Source: an uncultured Acidimicrobiia bacterium (GTDB lineage Bacteria; Actinomycetota; Acidimicrobiia; Spongiisociales; Spongiisociaceae). From it: a stretch of DNA of 64,000 bases. This document shows, piece by piece, positions 17,566-25,519 of this stretch (its first letter is position 1; every line of letters begins with the position of its first letter). Location of the stretch: positions 2,020,548 to 2,084,547 of the forward strand of contig OY282370.1 in NCBI GenBank assembly GCA_958295745.1. Reading direction: 5' to 3'. The notes under the pieces are model-generated. The model searched no databases and was not told the origin of the DNA. It saw nothing but the letters and a program-made list of their open reading frames with translations. The translations under genes were made by a program, and so were the position numbers.

Positions 17566-18741
17566 ATGACCGGGTGGGTGACATTAGGCAACGGCCAACA
17601 GCGCGCCTTGGCCGGTTTCGACAGGCGCCTAGGGGCGAGGATCATCGACTGGATCCTGATCGGAATAGCGACCTACCTGTTGTGGTTGGCATTCTCGTCC
17701 CGTATCAGCGGATGGTTCGCCGTTTTGTTCTTCCTCGCTCTGTTCTGCCTGATCTTGGGCATTGCGTACGAAGTGGTGCTGACCGCCCTCTTCGGTCGAA
17801 CCCTGGGCAAACTGGCCGTCGGGGCGAAGGTGGTCAGGGTCGACGACGGCCGGGCGCCCGGGTGGGGGAGGTCACTCGGCCGGTACCTTACGCTGAACCT
17901 GGCAAACCTCATCCCTGTCTTGGGGAACGCCGTCACCCTGTTCGTTTACCTCTCCCCGGTCTTCTCCGAATTACTCCAGGGTTTGCACGACAAGGCAGCA
18001 GCCACGGTGGTTATCAACGTCAGACACAAACAGGACGCCCCCGCCGAATATGACGGTGGTGATGAAGGTCGGCCTTCCACCGCCGGTACACATCCGGTGG
18101 CCGCTGCCGGAAAGGTGGTGCTGAGCAACGGGGATGAACACAAGTTGGCCGGCTTCGGCCGCCGCCTGAGCGCCAGGATTCTCGACTTCATCATCCTCAT
18201 GATCGCGGCGGTTCTGCTGTTGATCCTGTGGTTCACCAGGTCGGTCGACCTCATCCAGCAGGTCATACAGGATGCGCTCCAGCAACTGACGTCGTCGTTG
18301 GAGTCGACGGTCGGCTCTCTGGGAGATATCGACCTGACGGGCGGCGCCGATTCGATCTGGGATACGCTTCGTTCCCTGTGGGATTCGGTACAGCAGCTTT
18401 GGCAGCTGTTCGTTCAAGCGGTCAACGACGTGGTGTCGGCTTTCGTATCGGCGATGCGCCGGCTGTTCACAACCTTGATCGGCATCGTCATAGGGGCTGT
18501 CCTCTACGAAATAGTGCTGATCGCCCTGCTCGGGCGGACCCTGGGCAAGATGATCGTCAGGGCGAAGGTGGTGCGAGCCGACGACGGCCGGGTGCCCGGG
18601 TGGGTGAACTCGATCATCCGGTATCTAACGCTGCGCGTCCCGTTGCTCTCCACGCTGATCAAGCTCTCTCCCGCCTTCTACGACAGTCGGCGGGGATGGC
18701 ACGACCGGGCCGCCTCCACGGTGGTGATCAGACCCCGGTAA
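17566..18741 (+). CDS. Membrane protein with two tandem RDD domains
   Basis: The 391-aa protein consists of two similar halves. Each starts with LAGF-x-RRL-x-ARI-x-D, has hydrophobic helices, and ends with LGRTLGK-x-x-V-x-AKVVR-x-DDGR followed by a last helix and a short W/LHD(K/R)AA motif. These are RDD domains. The second half has a long acidic insert between its helices (about residues 235-290). RDD proteins are membrane proteins of largely unknown role, sometimes Na+/H+ antiporters. The internal similarity indicates a gene-internal duplication. ATG 17566 gives the normal domain start. Confidence 0.82.
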   Translation: MTGWVTLGNGQQRALAGFDRRLGARIIDWILIGIATYLLWLAFSSRISGWFAVLFFLALFCLILGIAYEVVLTALFGRTLGKLAVGAKVVRVDDGRAPGWGRSLGRYLTLNLANLIPVLGNAVTLFVYLSPVFSELLQGLHDKAAATVVINVRHKQDAPAEYDGGDEGRPSTAGTHPVAAAGKVVLSNGDEHKLAGFGRRLSARILDFIILMIAAVLLLILWFTRSVDLIQQVIQDALQQLTSSLESTVGSLGDIDLTGGADSIWDTLRSLWDSVQQLWQLFVQAVNDVVSAFVSAMRRLFTTLIGIVIGAVLYEIVLIALLGRTLGKMIVRAKVVRADDGRVPGWVNSIIRYLTLRVPLLSTLIKLSPAFYDSRRGWHDRAASTVVIRPR

Positions 18742-18841
18742 CGGCGCAGACACCGGGTCGAGGCCTACGCCGGCCGGGGGTCGAGGACGGACCCCCGGCA
18801 ACGGATGAACGGTCCCTTTTGGCGGGCGGCCCCCGCGAGGC

Positions 18842-20224
18842 TCAGTCCTCCTCGCCGAGCTCTTCGGGCATCAGCACGAACTCGGGATAGGCCTCTATGC
18901 CCAGCTCGCCGCTGTCCTGGCCCAGGCGTTCTACCTGGCGTGACACCCGCAGGCCGCCCAGCACCTTGTCCACTATCTGCCAACCGATCCATGAGGTTGC
19001 GAAGACGAAGGCGCCGATCGACACCACGCCGAGCAGCTGGACGCCGAACTGTCCGCCCGCCGCGATGACGGTGGCCAGGGTTCCCCAGATGCCGGCGACC
19101 AAGTGGACGGGAATCGCACCGACCACATCGTCCAGCTTGAGCTTCTCCAGGAGCCTGGTTCCGTAGATGCTCACCACGCCGCCCACCGCGCCGATGATGA
19201 TGGCCCAATAGTGATCGGTCATGGTGGGGCCGGCGGTGATGGACACCAGCCCGGCCAAGGCGCCGTTGAGTCCGGTGAACAGGTCCATGCGCCCCAGGAT
19301 GGGCCGGGAGATGAACAGGGCGACCAGGAACCCGGCCGAGGCCGCGATATTGGTGTTGACCAGCACGATGGCCATGGAGACCGCGTCCACCGCACTCCCC
19401 AGAGCCAGCTGCGATCCGCCGTTGAACCCGAGCCAACCCAGCCAGAGGATGAAGACCCCCAGGGTCACCACCAAGACGTTGGAGGGGGGTGTTGTCTTGA
19501 CGCTGCCGTCCTTGCGGAACTTGCCGAGCCTGGGACCGATGATGATCACACCCGCCAGCGCCGCCCAGCCTCCGGTGCTGTGGACGATCGTCGAGCCGGC
19601 GAAGTCCGTGAACCCCATCTCCGACAACCAGCCCCCGCCCCACGTCCATGCTCCCACGATGGGGTAGATGAAGGCGGTCAGGATCATGGTGAAGAGGAAG
19701 AACGCCCCCATCTTGATCCGCTCCGCGATGGCGCCGGACACTATCGAGGCCGTCGCCGCCACGAACACCATCTGGAAGAACCAGTCCGACATGACCGAGT
19801 ATCCGTTCGAGATCACGTTGACCGTTGCGGCGGCGGTCGCCTCGCCGTTGACCAGGGCGACCTCGGCGGCTGACGATGTGTAGAAGATGTTGAAGGAACC
19901 GATGAAGCCGCCCACGTCTACGTACATGAGGTTGTAGCCGATGACGTAGTAGGCCAGCCCGGCGATCGAGTAGATGCCCACGTTCTTCAGACAGATCATG
20001 GAGGCGTTCTTGGTTCGCACCGCCCCGGACTCGAGCATCGTGAAGCCGGCGGCCATCCACATCACCAGCGCCCCCCAGATCAGGAACGCAAAGGTGTTCA
20101 AGACGAACTGGGTCTCGTTGTCGGTGGCTGCGTAGGCGGCGGCCGGCAGCCCTACGAGCAGTCCGATCACCAGAAGTACTACTGCCGTCTTTCGGACGGT
20201 GGGCTTGCGTCGGGTGGGTTGCAT
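18842..20224 (-). CDS. amt: Ammonium transporter
   Basis: The 460-aa protein has a cleavable-looking signal segment (AVVLLVIGLLVGLPAAAYA) followed by eleven or so membrane helices with the Amt/MEP blocks FTMLESGAVRTKNASMICLKN, DFAGSTIVHSTGGWAAL and GTLATVI. The conserved histidine-containing pore segments are present. It imports ammonium or ammonia. No glnK lies next to it, unlike the common amt-glnK arrangement. It is divergent from rpmB. Confidence 0.95.
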   Translation of the reverse strand: MQPTRRKPTVRKTAVVLLVIGLLVGLPAAAYAATDNETQFVLNTFAFLIWGALVMWMAAGFTMLESGAVRTKNASMICLKNVGIYSIAGLAYYVIGYNLMYVDVGGFIGSFNIFYTSSAAEVALVNGEATAAATVNVISNGYSVMSDWFFQMVFVAATASIVSGAIAERIKMGAFFLFTMILTAFIYPIVGAWTWGGGWLSEMGFTDFAGSTIVHSTGGWAALAGVIIIGPRLGKFRKDGSVKTTPPSNVLVVTLGVFILWLGWLGFNGGSQLALGSAVDAVSMAIVLVNTNIAASAGFLVALFISRPILGRMDLFTGLNGALAGLVSITAGPTMTDHYWAIIIGAVGGVVSIYGTRLLEKLKLDDVVGAIPVHLVAGIWGTLATVIAAGGQFGVQLLGVVSIGAFVFATSWIGWQIVDKVLGGLRVSRQVERLGQDSGELGIEAYPEFVLMPEELGEED

Positions 20225-20390
20225 GTCGGTCGGCCTCCCAGGTCGATGTTGATTGCGCGCGTCAGAAACTTAGCAGGGTAGACTGGGCCTCGGCGGGGGC
20301 GCCGTAGGCGAGAGGCGGCAGTTTTGCTTCTCCGCCGCCTGCTCTAAAATTGGTCCCGCTCATCCTGTCCGACCGCTCCGGGGGTTCGAA

Positions 20391-20627
20391 ATGTCCAAGA
20401 TCTGCATGGTGACGGGGAAGAAGCCGTCGTTCGGGAAGAAGGTCTCCTTCTCCCACAAGCGTTCGAGCCGCCGGTGGACCCCGAACGTCCAGAAGAAGCG
20501 CTACTGGGTTCCCTCGCAGCGCCGGTACGTGACCCTCACCGTGAGCACCAAGGGGATCAAGACCATCGACCGCAAGGGCATCGAGGCGGTGATCGCCGAC
20601 ATGCGCCGCCGAGGCATCGAGGCCTGA
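20391..20627 (+). CDS. rpmB: 50S ribosomal protein L28
   Basis: The 78-aa basic protein starts [20 protein letters not shown] and continues with [13 protein letters not shown], the family pattern. It has a single N-terminal Cys, not the paired cysteines of zinc-binding L28 forms. A TAAAAT box at 20345-20350 lies about 40 bases upstream and may be the -10 of its promoter; no convincing -35 is seen. Confidence 0.95.
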   Translation: MSKICMVTGKKPSFGKKVSFSHKRSSRRWTPNVQKKRYWVPSQRRYVTLTVSTKGIKTIDRKGIEAVIADMRRRGIEA

Positions 20628-20733
20628 CCCCGAGTACCGGGGGCACCGCCTCGCCCGACCGGGACAAGGCCGACCTCCCTCGCGCGGGCGGGTGATAAGC
20701 TCAGGACGGCCAAGCGGCGAATCGGGGTGTGTG

Positions 20734-21042
20734 ATGGCGGCATCGGATCAGATCCAGGATCATGTAGACCGCAACTACGCGGCGTTCGAGGAATTACTAC
20801 CGGAGCTCATGGAGACGAGCGCCGGTAAATGGGCTTTGCTCCACAACGAGAACCTCAAGGCGGTATTCGATACGGCGAGGGACGCATATACCGCAGGTCA
20901 GTTGCTCTATCCCGACGGGCTCTTTTCGATACAAGAAGTTAGAGATCGTCCCATATATATCTTATGTAGGGCTTCAGCACCAACTACAGTCGGGCCAACC
21001 TCAATACATGGACCCATCCCTCTACACCTCACGTTTTCGTGA
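20734..21042 (+). CDS. Small conserved hypothetical protein (DUF5678-like)
   Basis: The 102-aa product contains the block FEELLPELMETSAGKWALLH, followed by AVFDTARDAYTAGQLLYPDGLFSIQEV. This resembles a widespread family of small bacterial proteins sometimes labelled DUF5678; function is unknown. GTG 20731 is an alternative start. The last 40 residues are encoded by clearly AT-richer DNA and look less conserved, so the C-terminus may be recently altered. It converges with the ABC ATPase gene. Confidence 0.6.
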   Translation: MAASDQIQDHVDRNYAAFEELLPELMETSAGKWALLHNENLKAVFDTARDAYTAGQLLYPDGLFSIQEVRDRPIYILCRASAPTTVGPTSIHGPIPLHLTFS

Positions 21043-21067
21043 AGCCTCAGGTTCTCCAAGGTTGCCA

Positions 21068-21868
21068 TTAGTACAGGGCGGCCTGCGAGCCGACGGCCCG
21101 GTAGCGGCCGTTGTCAGACCGCACCGCCAGCGGCATCCCGTAGATGGCTGTCAAGCTCTCTCCGGTCAGGACCTGGCTGATCGGTCCGGCGGCCGCCGCT
21201 TTTCCTTCCGCCAGGATCAGCATCCGGTCGAATCCGGGCGGTATCTCCTCGACGTGGTGGGTTACCAGGATCACGGTGATGTTCTCTTCGCGCTCGGCCA
21301 TACCGGACAGGGAGGCGATCAGGCGTTCGCGGGCGCCCAGGTCGAGGCCGGTGCCCGGCTCGTCGAGCAGCAACAGGTCGGGGCGGGACATCAGGGCCCG
21401 GGCGATCAACACCCGCTTCATTTCCCCGTTCGACAGGGTGGCGAACTCGCGATCCGCCATCTGGGACACCCCCATCAGATCCATTTGGCGCTCGGCGTAC
21501 TCCCAATCCTCCTCGGTGTAGTTGTGCCATCTGGTGTCGACGAAGGCGGCGTGGCGCCCAGTTACCACGATGTCCCGGCACGGCAGGTGGCGGCGCACCA
21601 GGGCGGCCGGCGCGGGCCCCACGTATCCGATCCGGGGGCGGAGCCGGCGCACGTCGGTGCGGCCCATGCGCTCGCCTAGGACGGCGGCGGCGCCCCGCGC
21701 CGGGAACTGGTAGGTGGACACCACCTGCAGGAGGGTGGTCTTGCCTGCTCCGTTCGGCCCGAAGAGCACCCATCGTTCGCCCGGCGCCACCTTCCAGTCG
21801 ATATCCGAGATAAGCCGCTTACCGGCTTTCATCACTGTTACGCCGCTGAGATCGACAGCCAGATCCAT
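21068..21868 (-). CDS. ABC transporter ATP-binding protein
   Basis: The 266-aa ATPase has Walker A GPNGAGKTT, signature LSNGEMKR and Walker B LLLLDEPGTGLD, then LVTHHVEEIP. The signature reads LSNGE, not LSGGQ, a variant typical of the ModF/YlmA-like branch whose members often lack a dedicated permease. No permease gene adjoins it; the gene upstream is a dehydrogenase whose stop overlaps this start by one base (TGATG). Substrate is unknown. Confidence 0.85.
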   Translation of the reverse strand: MDLAVDLSGVTVMKAGKRLISDIDWKVAPGERWVLFGPNGAGKTTLLQVVSTYQFPARGAAAVLGERMGRTDVRRLRPRIGYVGPAPAALVRRHLPCRDIVVTGRHAAFVDTRWHNYTEEDWEYAERQMDLMGVSQMADREFATLSNGEMKRVLIARALMSRPDLLLLDEPGTGLDLGARERLIASLSGMAEREENITVILVTHHVEEIPPGFDRMLILAEGKAAAAGPISQVLTGESLTAIYGMPLAVRSDNGRYRAVGSQAALY

Positions 21869-22788
21869 CAGTAGCCGCGTTGCGGATCGTAGAGGGGGAG
21901 GGGCTGTTCACCCCGTTGGATGCGCCGGATGTTCTCGGCTATCAGGGGGCCGGCCGTTCGGGCTCTCGTGAAACCGGACATATGGGGGGTGATGCGAACC
22001 CGAGGATGATCCCACAGCGGGGATGAGGCCGGGAGGGGTTCGGTTTCGGTCACGTCCAACACCGCCGCCCCGAGCGGCCCGCTGTCCAGCGCGGCTGCCA
22101 GGTCCGCCTCGACCGTGGTACCCCCGCGTCCGATGGAAAGGTACAGGGCGCCTTCCCGAAAACAGGCGAAGCGCCCGGCGTCCATCAGGCCGGCGGTCTC
22201 CGGGGTCAGGGGGAGGATGTTTATCACCGCCTTGGAGGACCGCAGCAAATCCTCCAAGCCCCCGGGTCCCCGGTAGTGGGTGACGCCGTGGTCCTTTCCG
22301 CCGGTCCGGGTCCAGGCGCCGATCGGGTATCCCAGCCCGGAGAGCGCTCCACCCACCCGGCGGCCCATCACCCCGTATCCGAGGATGCCCACCGGGTGCC
22401 GGTACGCCTCGGCGGGGCGGATCGCCCGCCATTCCCGGTCCTTCTGCATGTCCAGGTAAGCGTCGATGTTGCGGTGGAAATGGATTACCCAATGCGTCGC
22501 GTAGGCCGCCATCTCGTCGGCCATCGCCTCGTCGGACAGCCGGACGATCGGTACGTCCGGGTACTCCGGGCCCATCAGCTTGTCCACCCCGGCGGTTATC
22601 GCCAGGATCGCCCGCAGGTTGCGGTAGCGGCGCAGGTCGTCGGGGTCGTGCTTCCACAAGACGGCGAACTCGACCGAGTCCGGATCGTCGATGTCCGGCC
22701 ATACCTGAATCCGCATACCGGGCAGCTCGGCGGCGAGGATTTCAAGCCACGCTCCGCCTTCCCAGATGGGGTTCAGCAAGATCGACAC
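21868..22788 (-). CDS. D-isomer 2-hydroxyacid dehydrogenase (GhrA-like)
   Basis: The enzyme reduces glyoxylate, hydroxypyruvate or related 2-oxoacids with NAD(P)H. The C-terminal domain has the nucleotide-binding motif GILGYGVMGRRVGGALSGLG, then INILPLTPETAGLMDA and GRGGTTVEADLAAAL, the NAD-binding and catalytic Arg blocks, and ends with the Glu and His of TETEPL and ITPHMSG. GTG 22788 (306 aa) places the start at SILLNPIWEGG; an upstream ATG is possible. Translation is coupled to the downstream ATPase. Confidence 0.85.
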   Translation of the reverse strand: MSILLNPIWEGGAWLEILAAELPGMRIQVWPDIDDPDSVEFAVLWKHDPDDLRRYRNLRAILAITAGVDKLMGPEYPDVPIVRLSDEAMADEMAAYATHWVIHFHRNIDAYLDMQKDREWRAIRPAEAYRHPVGILGYGVMGRRVGGALSGLGYPIGAWTRTGGKDHGVTHYRGPGGLEDLLRSSKAVINILPLTPETAGLMDAGRFACFREGALYLSIGRGGTTVEADLAAALDSGPLGAAVLDVTETEPLPASSPLWDHPRVRITPHMSGFTRARTAGPLIAENIRRIQRGEQPLPLYDPQRGY

Positions 22789-22864
22789 ACACCTAGTCAA
22801 CCATATGCGCCGGTGTGACTCCACCCCGGCCGGGCGCTACCGTTTGGGGAGAGAGGAGGATCGG

Positions 22865-23437
22865 ATGCCGGACGCACTGCCCTGGACCCACTCGGAGGAG
22901 GCCAACCGCCTGCTGGCCTCCAGCCCGCTCGCCCTGATGATCGGCATGCTGCTGGATCAACAGATCAAGATGGAGATGGCCTTCCACTCGCCCTTCGCCC
23001 TCCAGGAGCGGCTGGGGCGCCCGCTCGACGCCGCCGACATCGCTTCGGTAGACGGCGGGCAGATGGAAGCCATCTTCAGGGGCCCGCCGGCCCTGCACCG
23101 TTTTCCGAAGGCGATGGGGCAGCGCACCCAGGCGCTGTGCCGGGCCATCGCCGACGACTACGGCGGAGACGCGGCGGCCGTATGGCGCACCGCCGCCGAC
23201 GGACGGGAGCTTTTGAAGCGATTGAAGGAGCTACCCGGCTTCGGGGTTGTCAAGTCCCGCATCTTCGTAGGCATAGTGGGCAAGCGCCTGGGCGAAGGCC
23301 CCGAAGGCTGGGAAGGGGCGGCGGCCGACTGGCCTTCCATCGCCGATATAGCCGAGTTCGAGCAGATCGACGGGCTGCGGCAGCACAAGGCGCGCATGAA
23401 AGCCGAGCAGAAAGCCCGGGCGGGCGGGGGGCGGTGA
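22865..23437 (+). CDS. HhH-GPD-type base excision repair family protein
   Basis: The 190-aa protein has the helix-hairpin-helix-like block LLKRLKELPGFGVVKSRIFVG preceded by a helical domain (ALMIGMLLDQQIKMEMAF). It matches a short actinobacterial family annotated as HhH-GPD DNA glycosylases. The Lys/Asp pair of classic glycosylases is not evident and activity is unproven. A good RBS (GAGGAGG) precedes ATG 22865. It overlaps or abuts proC. Confidence 0.75.
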   Translation: MPDALPWTHSEEANRLLASSPLALMIGMLLDQQIKMEMAFHSPFALQERLGRPLDAADIASVDGGQMEAIFRGPPALHRFPKAMGQRTQALCRAIADDYGGDAAAVWRTAADGRELLKRLKELPGFGVVKSRIFVGIVGKRLGEGPEGWEGAAADWPSIADIAEFEQIDGLRQHKARMKAEQKARAGGGR

Positions 23438-23475
23438 ATCCTGCCGGTGCAGCCGCGCACCTGCATATAGATCAC

Positions 23476-24300
23476 ATGGATAGACCTTCCATAGCGGTCG
23501 TCGGGGTGGGGGCGATGGGCGGCGCCCTGGCCAGTGGGTTGCTGAGGGCCGGGTGGACGCCCGAAGAGATAACGCTGGTCGAAGCCTACGAGCCGCGCGC
23601 CGCCGAAATGCGGGCCGCCACCGGATGCCGGACGGTGGCCGGCGCGGACGAAGGCATCCGCCGCCAAGAAGTGGTGGTGCTGGCCGTCAAACCCCAGGAC
23701 ATAGCCCCGGCGTTGGCGCAGCTGGCCGGGGTGATGACCCCCGATCAGGTGTTGGTGGCGTTGGTGGCCGGGGTGCCTATCTCGGTCTACGAGCGCAGCT
23801 TGGCGGGGGTGCCTGTGGTCCGCACCATGCCCAACACTCCGGCGCTGATCGGTGAAGGAATCACCGCCTGCGCTCCCGGCGCCTACGCGGAGGCTCGTCA
23901 CATGGCCTTGGCTCTGACGGTGCTGGCGGCGGTCGGGGAGGTGGAGGAAGTAGAGGAATCCATGCTCGATGCGGTGACGGCGGTTTCGGGGAGCGGCCCT
24001 GCCTACGCCTATCTGTTGGCCGAGGCCATGGTCGCGGAAGGGGTCCGCCAAGGCCTGGACCCGGACACGGCCCTGCGGTTGGCCGCCCGCACCATCGAGG
24101 GAGCGGGGGCGATGATGGCGGCTTCCGAGGAAAGCCCCGCCGAGCTGCGCCGCAAGGTCGCCTCGCCGGGGGGCACCACCGCCGCCGCCTTGGCCGTGAT
24201 GGACAGGGCGGGGTTCACCGGGGTGGTCGGCAATGCGGTCGAAGCCGCCGCGGAGCGGTCCAGACAGCTGGGGGCGGAGGCCGCCGGGAGAAAGTTGTGA
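23476..24300 (+). CDS. proC: Pyrroline-5-carboxylate reductase
   Basis: The enzyme performs the last step of proline synthesis. The N-terminal Rossmann motif is VVGVGAMGGALASGLLRAG, and the C-terminal dimer domain has VVRTMPNTPALIGEG, TAVSGSGPAYAYLLAEA and SPGGTTAAAL, all diagnostic. From ATG 23476 the protein is 274 aa. An in-frame GTG at 23434 overlaps the preceding stop as GTGA and would add 14 residues; its purine-rich upstream sequence makes it a real alternative. Confidence 0.94.
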   Translation: MDRPSIAVVGVGAMGGALASGLLRAGWTPEEITLVEAYEPRAAEMRAATGCRTVAGADEGIRRQEVVVLAVKPQDIAPALAQLAGVMTPDQVLVALVAGVPISVYERSLAGVPVVRTMPNTPALIGEGITACAPGAYAEARHMALALTVLAAVGEVEEVEESMLDAVTAVSGSGPAYAYLLAEAMVAEGVRQGLDPDTALRLAARTIEGAGAMMAASEESPAELRRKVASPGGTTAAALAVMDRAGFTGVVGNAVEAAAERSRQLGAEAAGRKL

Positions 24301-24310
24301 TCCGGTGGGG

Positions 24311-25411
24311 CTAATGGAACCTACCCCATCCGTATGTGTCCAAACCGGAAGTTTTTGAGGCTTCAAGGAATCGAGTCCAGATTTCTTGCCGATCCCAAGA
24401 TTGGAGTTTGTTGCGAAGATCAATGTGTTTCTTGACGATTGGAGCAGCTTGGGCCCAATTTTTCAAAGATCTTGCAGCTAGGGTGTGTTCTTCGACTTGT
24501 CTAAAGGGTGTTTCAGAAAAGAATTTTACTATACTTGGCTGAGGAGTTGCAGGGTCATCAAGGAAAACAGTATCCCTTAGGCTAAGTTCACTTGTTACAC
24601 GGTATAATCTTTCCTGGCTTAAGTAGTGACGTTGTGTGGGTAAAATGCCTGGGCTTGTAAACCATTGCCGCTTTGTTTCATGGCCGATAGCTCCAATTGC
24701 TTTAAAAAATTTGAAGGTTATATGATGGATACGCCGAGCGACGAGAATTGGAATAACCATTGGAAAATCACTTAACTTAGCTAACAGACCCCATAATTCA
24801 CTATCCCATGGATAGATCCACTTTCGCATATTCTTTATCTCAACAGCGAACGGAATAACACCAGCAGGTGGATTGGAACGTTCTCTGAGCCAATATCCGC
24901 CTGCATCAAGAGGGCCCAAGGATAGTTCTTTATCTCCTATTGTATTGAAGTTACCAGGTTGTCCATTTGCTAGCCATAGCTCCCGGCCAGCTCGACTATT
25001 CATAGATGCATACACCACTTGTTCAGCTGCATGTCCACAGAGCATTGTGTTGCTGGTCCAGCCTAGGTAGGTTCGGTATAGGCGCCGTTTGGCAGCTTCT
25101 GCTCGTGAGACTTCGGTCTTGCGGCCTCTGGTGCTCAGCGCGTGGGCGTCTACCCAAACAGGGACATCTCGGTTGTTCAACCTTTCGGTTCTGTGGGTGA
25201 GGTCGCCGGAGCGGGCGAGGCGAGTACGAGCAGTTGTGACGTGGTGTGGCTGGGGACGAAGGTCCTGAGAGAGGCGGAGGGTGTCGCGGACCCAGGTAGT
25301 TTCGCCGAGGATGGCTTCGGCTTCAGGACGAACCAGCGCGCCCCGCTCGAGAAGCAACCGGTGAAGGGCCTCTGTCGCTAGGTGTTCCCATTGCTGTACG
25401 GTGCGGCTCAC
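24311..25411 (-). CDS. Putative PD-(D/E)XK nuclease with N-terminal winged-helix region, low GC
   Basis: I do not recognise a named family. The 366-aa protein has an N-terminal helical region (1-80) that reads like a winged helix, then a block with Glu130 (GHAAEQVV), Asp169 (GPLDAGGYW) and Glu191-Ile-Lys193 (FAVEIKNMRKW). These are spaced like the E...D...ExK active site of PD-(D/E)XK nucleases and Holliday-junction-like endonucleases. Bases 24,311-25,060 are far AT-richer than the rest of the window, while the N-terminal coding part is closer to host composition. It lies alone between proC and an oxidoreductase gene, a likely acquired defence or DNA-processing gene. Confidence 0.55.
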   Translation of the reverse strand: MSRTVQQWEHLATEALHRLLLERGALVRPEAEAILGETTWVRDTLRLSQDLRPQPHHVTTARTRLARSGDLTHRTERLNNRDVPVWVDAHALSTRGRKTEVSRAEAAKRRLYRTYLGWTSNTMLCGHAAEQVVYASMNSRAGRELWLANGQPGNFNTIGDKELSLGPLDAGGYWLRERSNPPAGVIPFAVEIKNMRKWIYPWDSELWGLLAKLSDFPMVIPILVARRIHHITFKFFKAIGAIGHETKRQWFTSPGILPTQRHYLSQERLYRVTSELSLRDTVFLDDPATPQPSIVKFFSETPFRQVEEHTLAARSLKNWAQAAPIVKKHIDLRNKLQSWDRQEIWTRFLEASKTSGLDTYGWGRFH

Positions 25412-25519
25412 GAGAGTCTGATTTTACGTTTCGAGGACCCTCCGACCGCAGATATAGAAACACTTGCCCCTCCTACGCCTCCGATAGACTGAAGGTTCCG
25501 CCGAGGATGAGGTGTCTGG

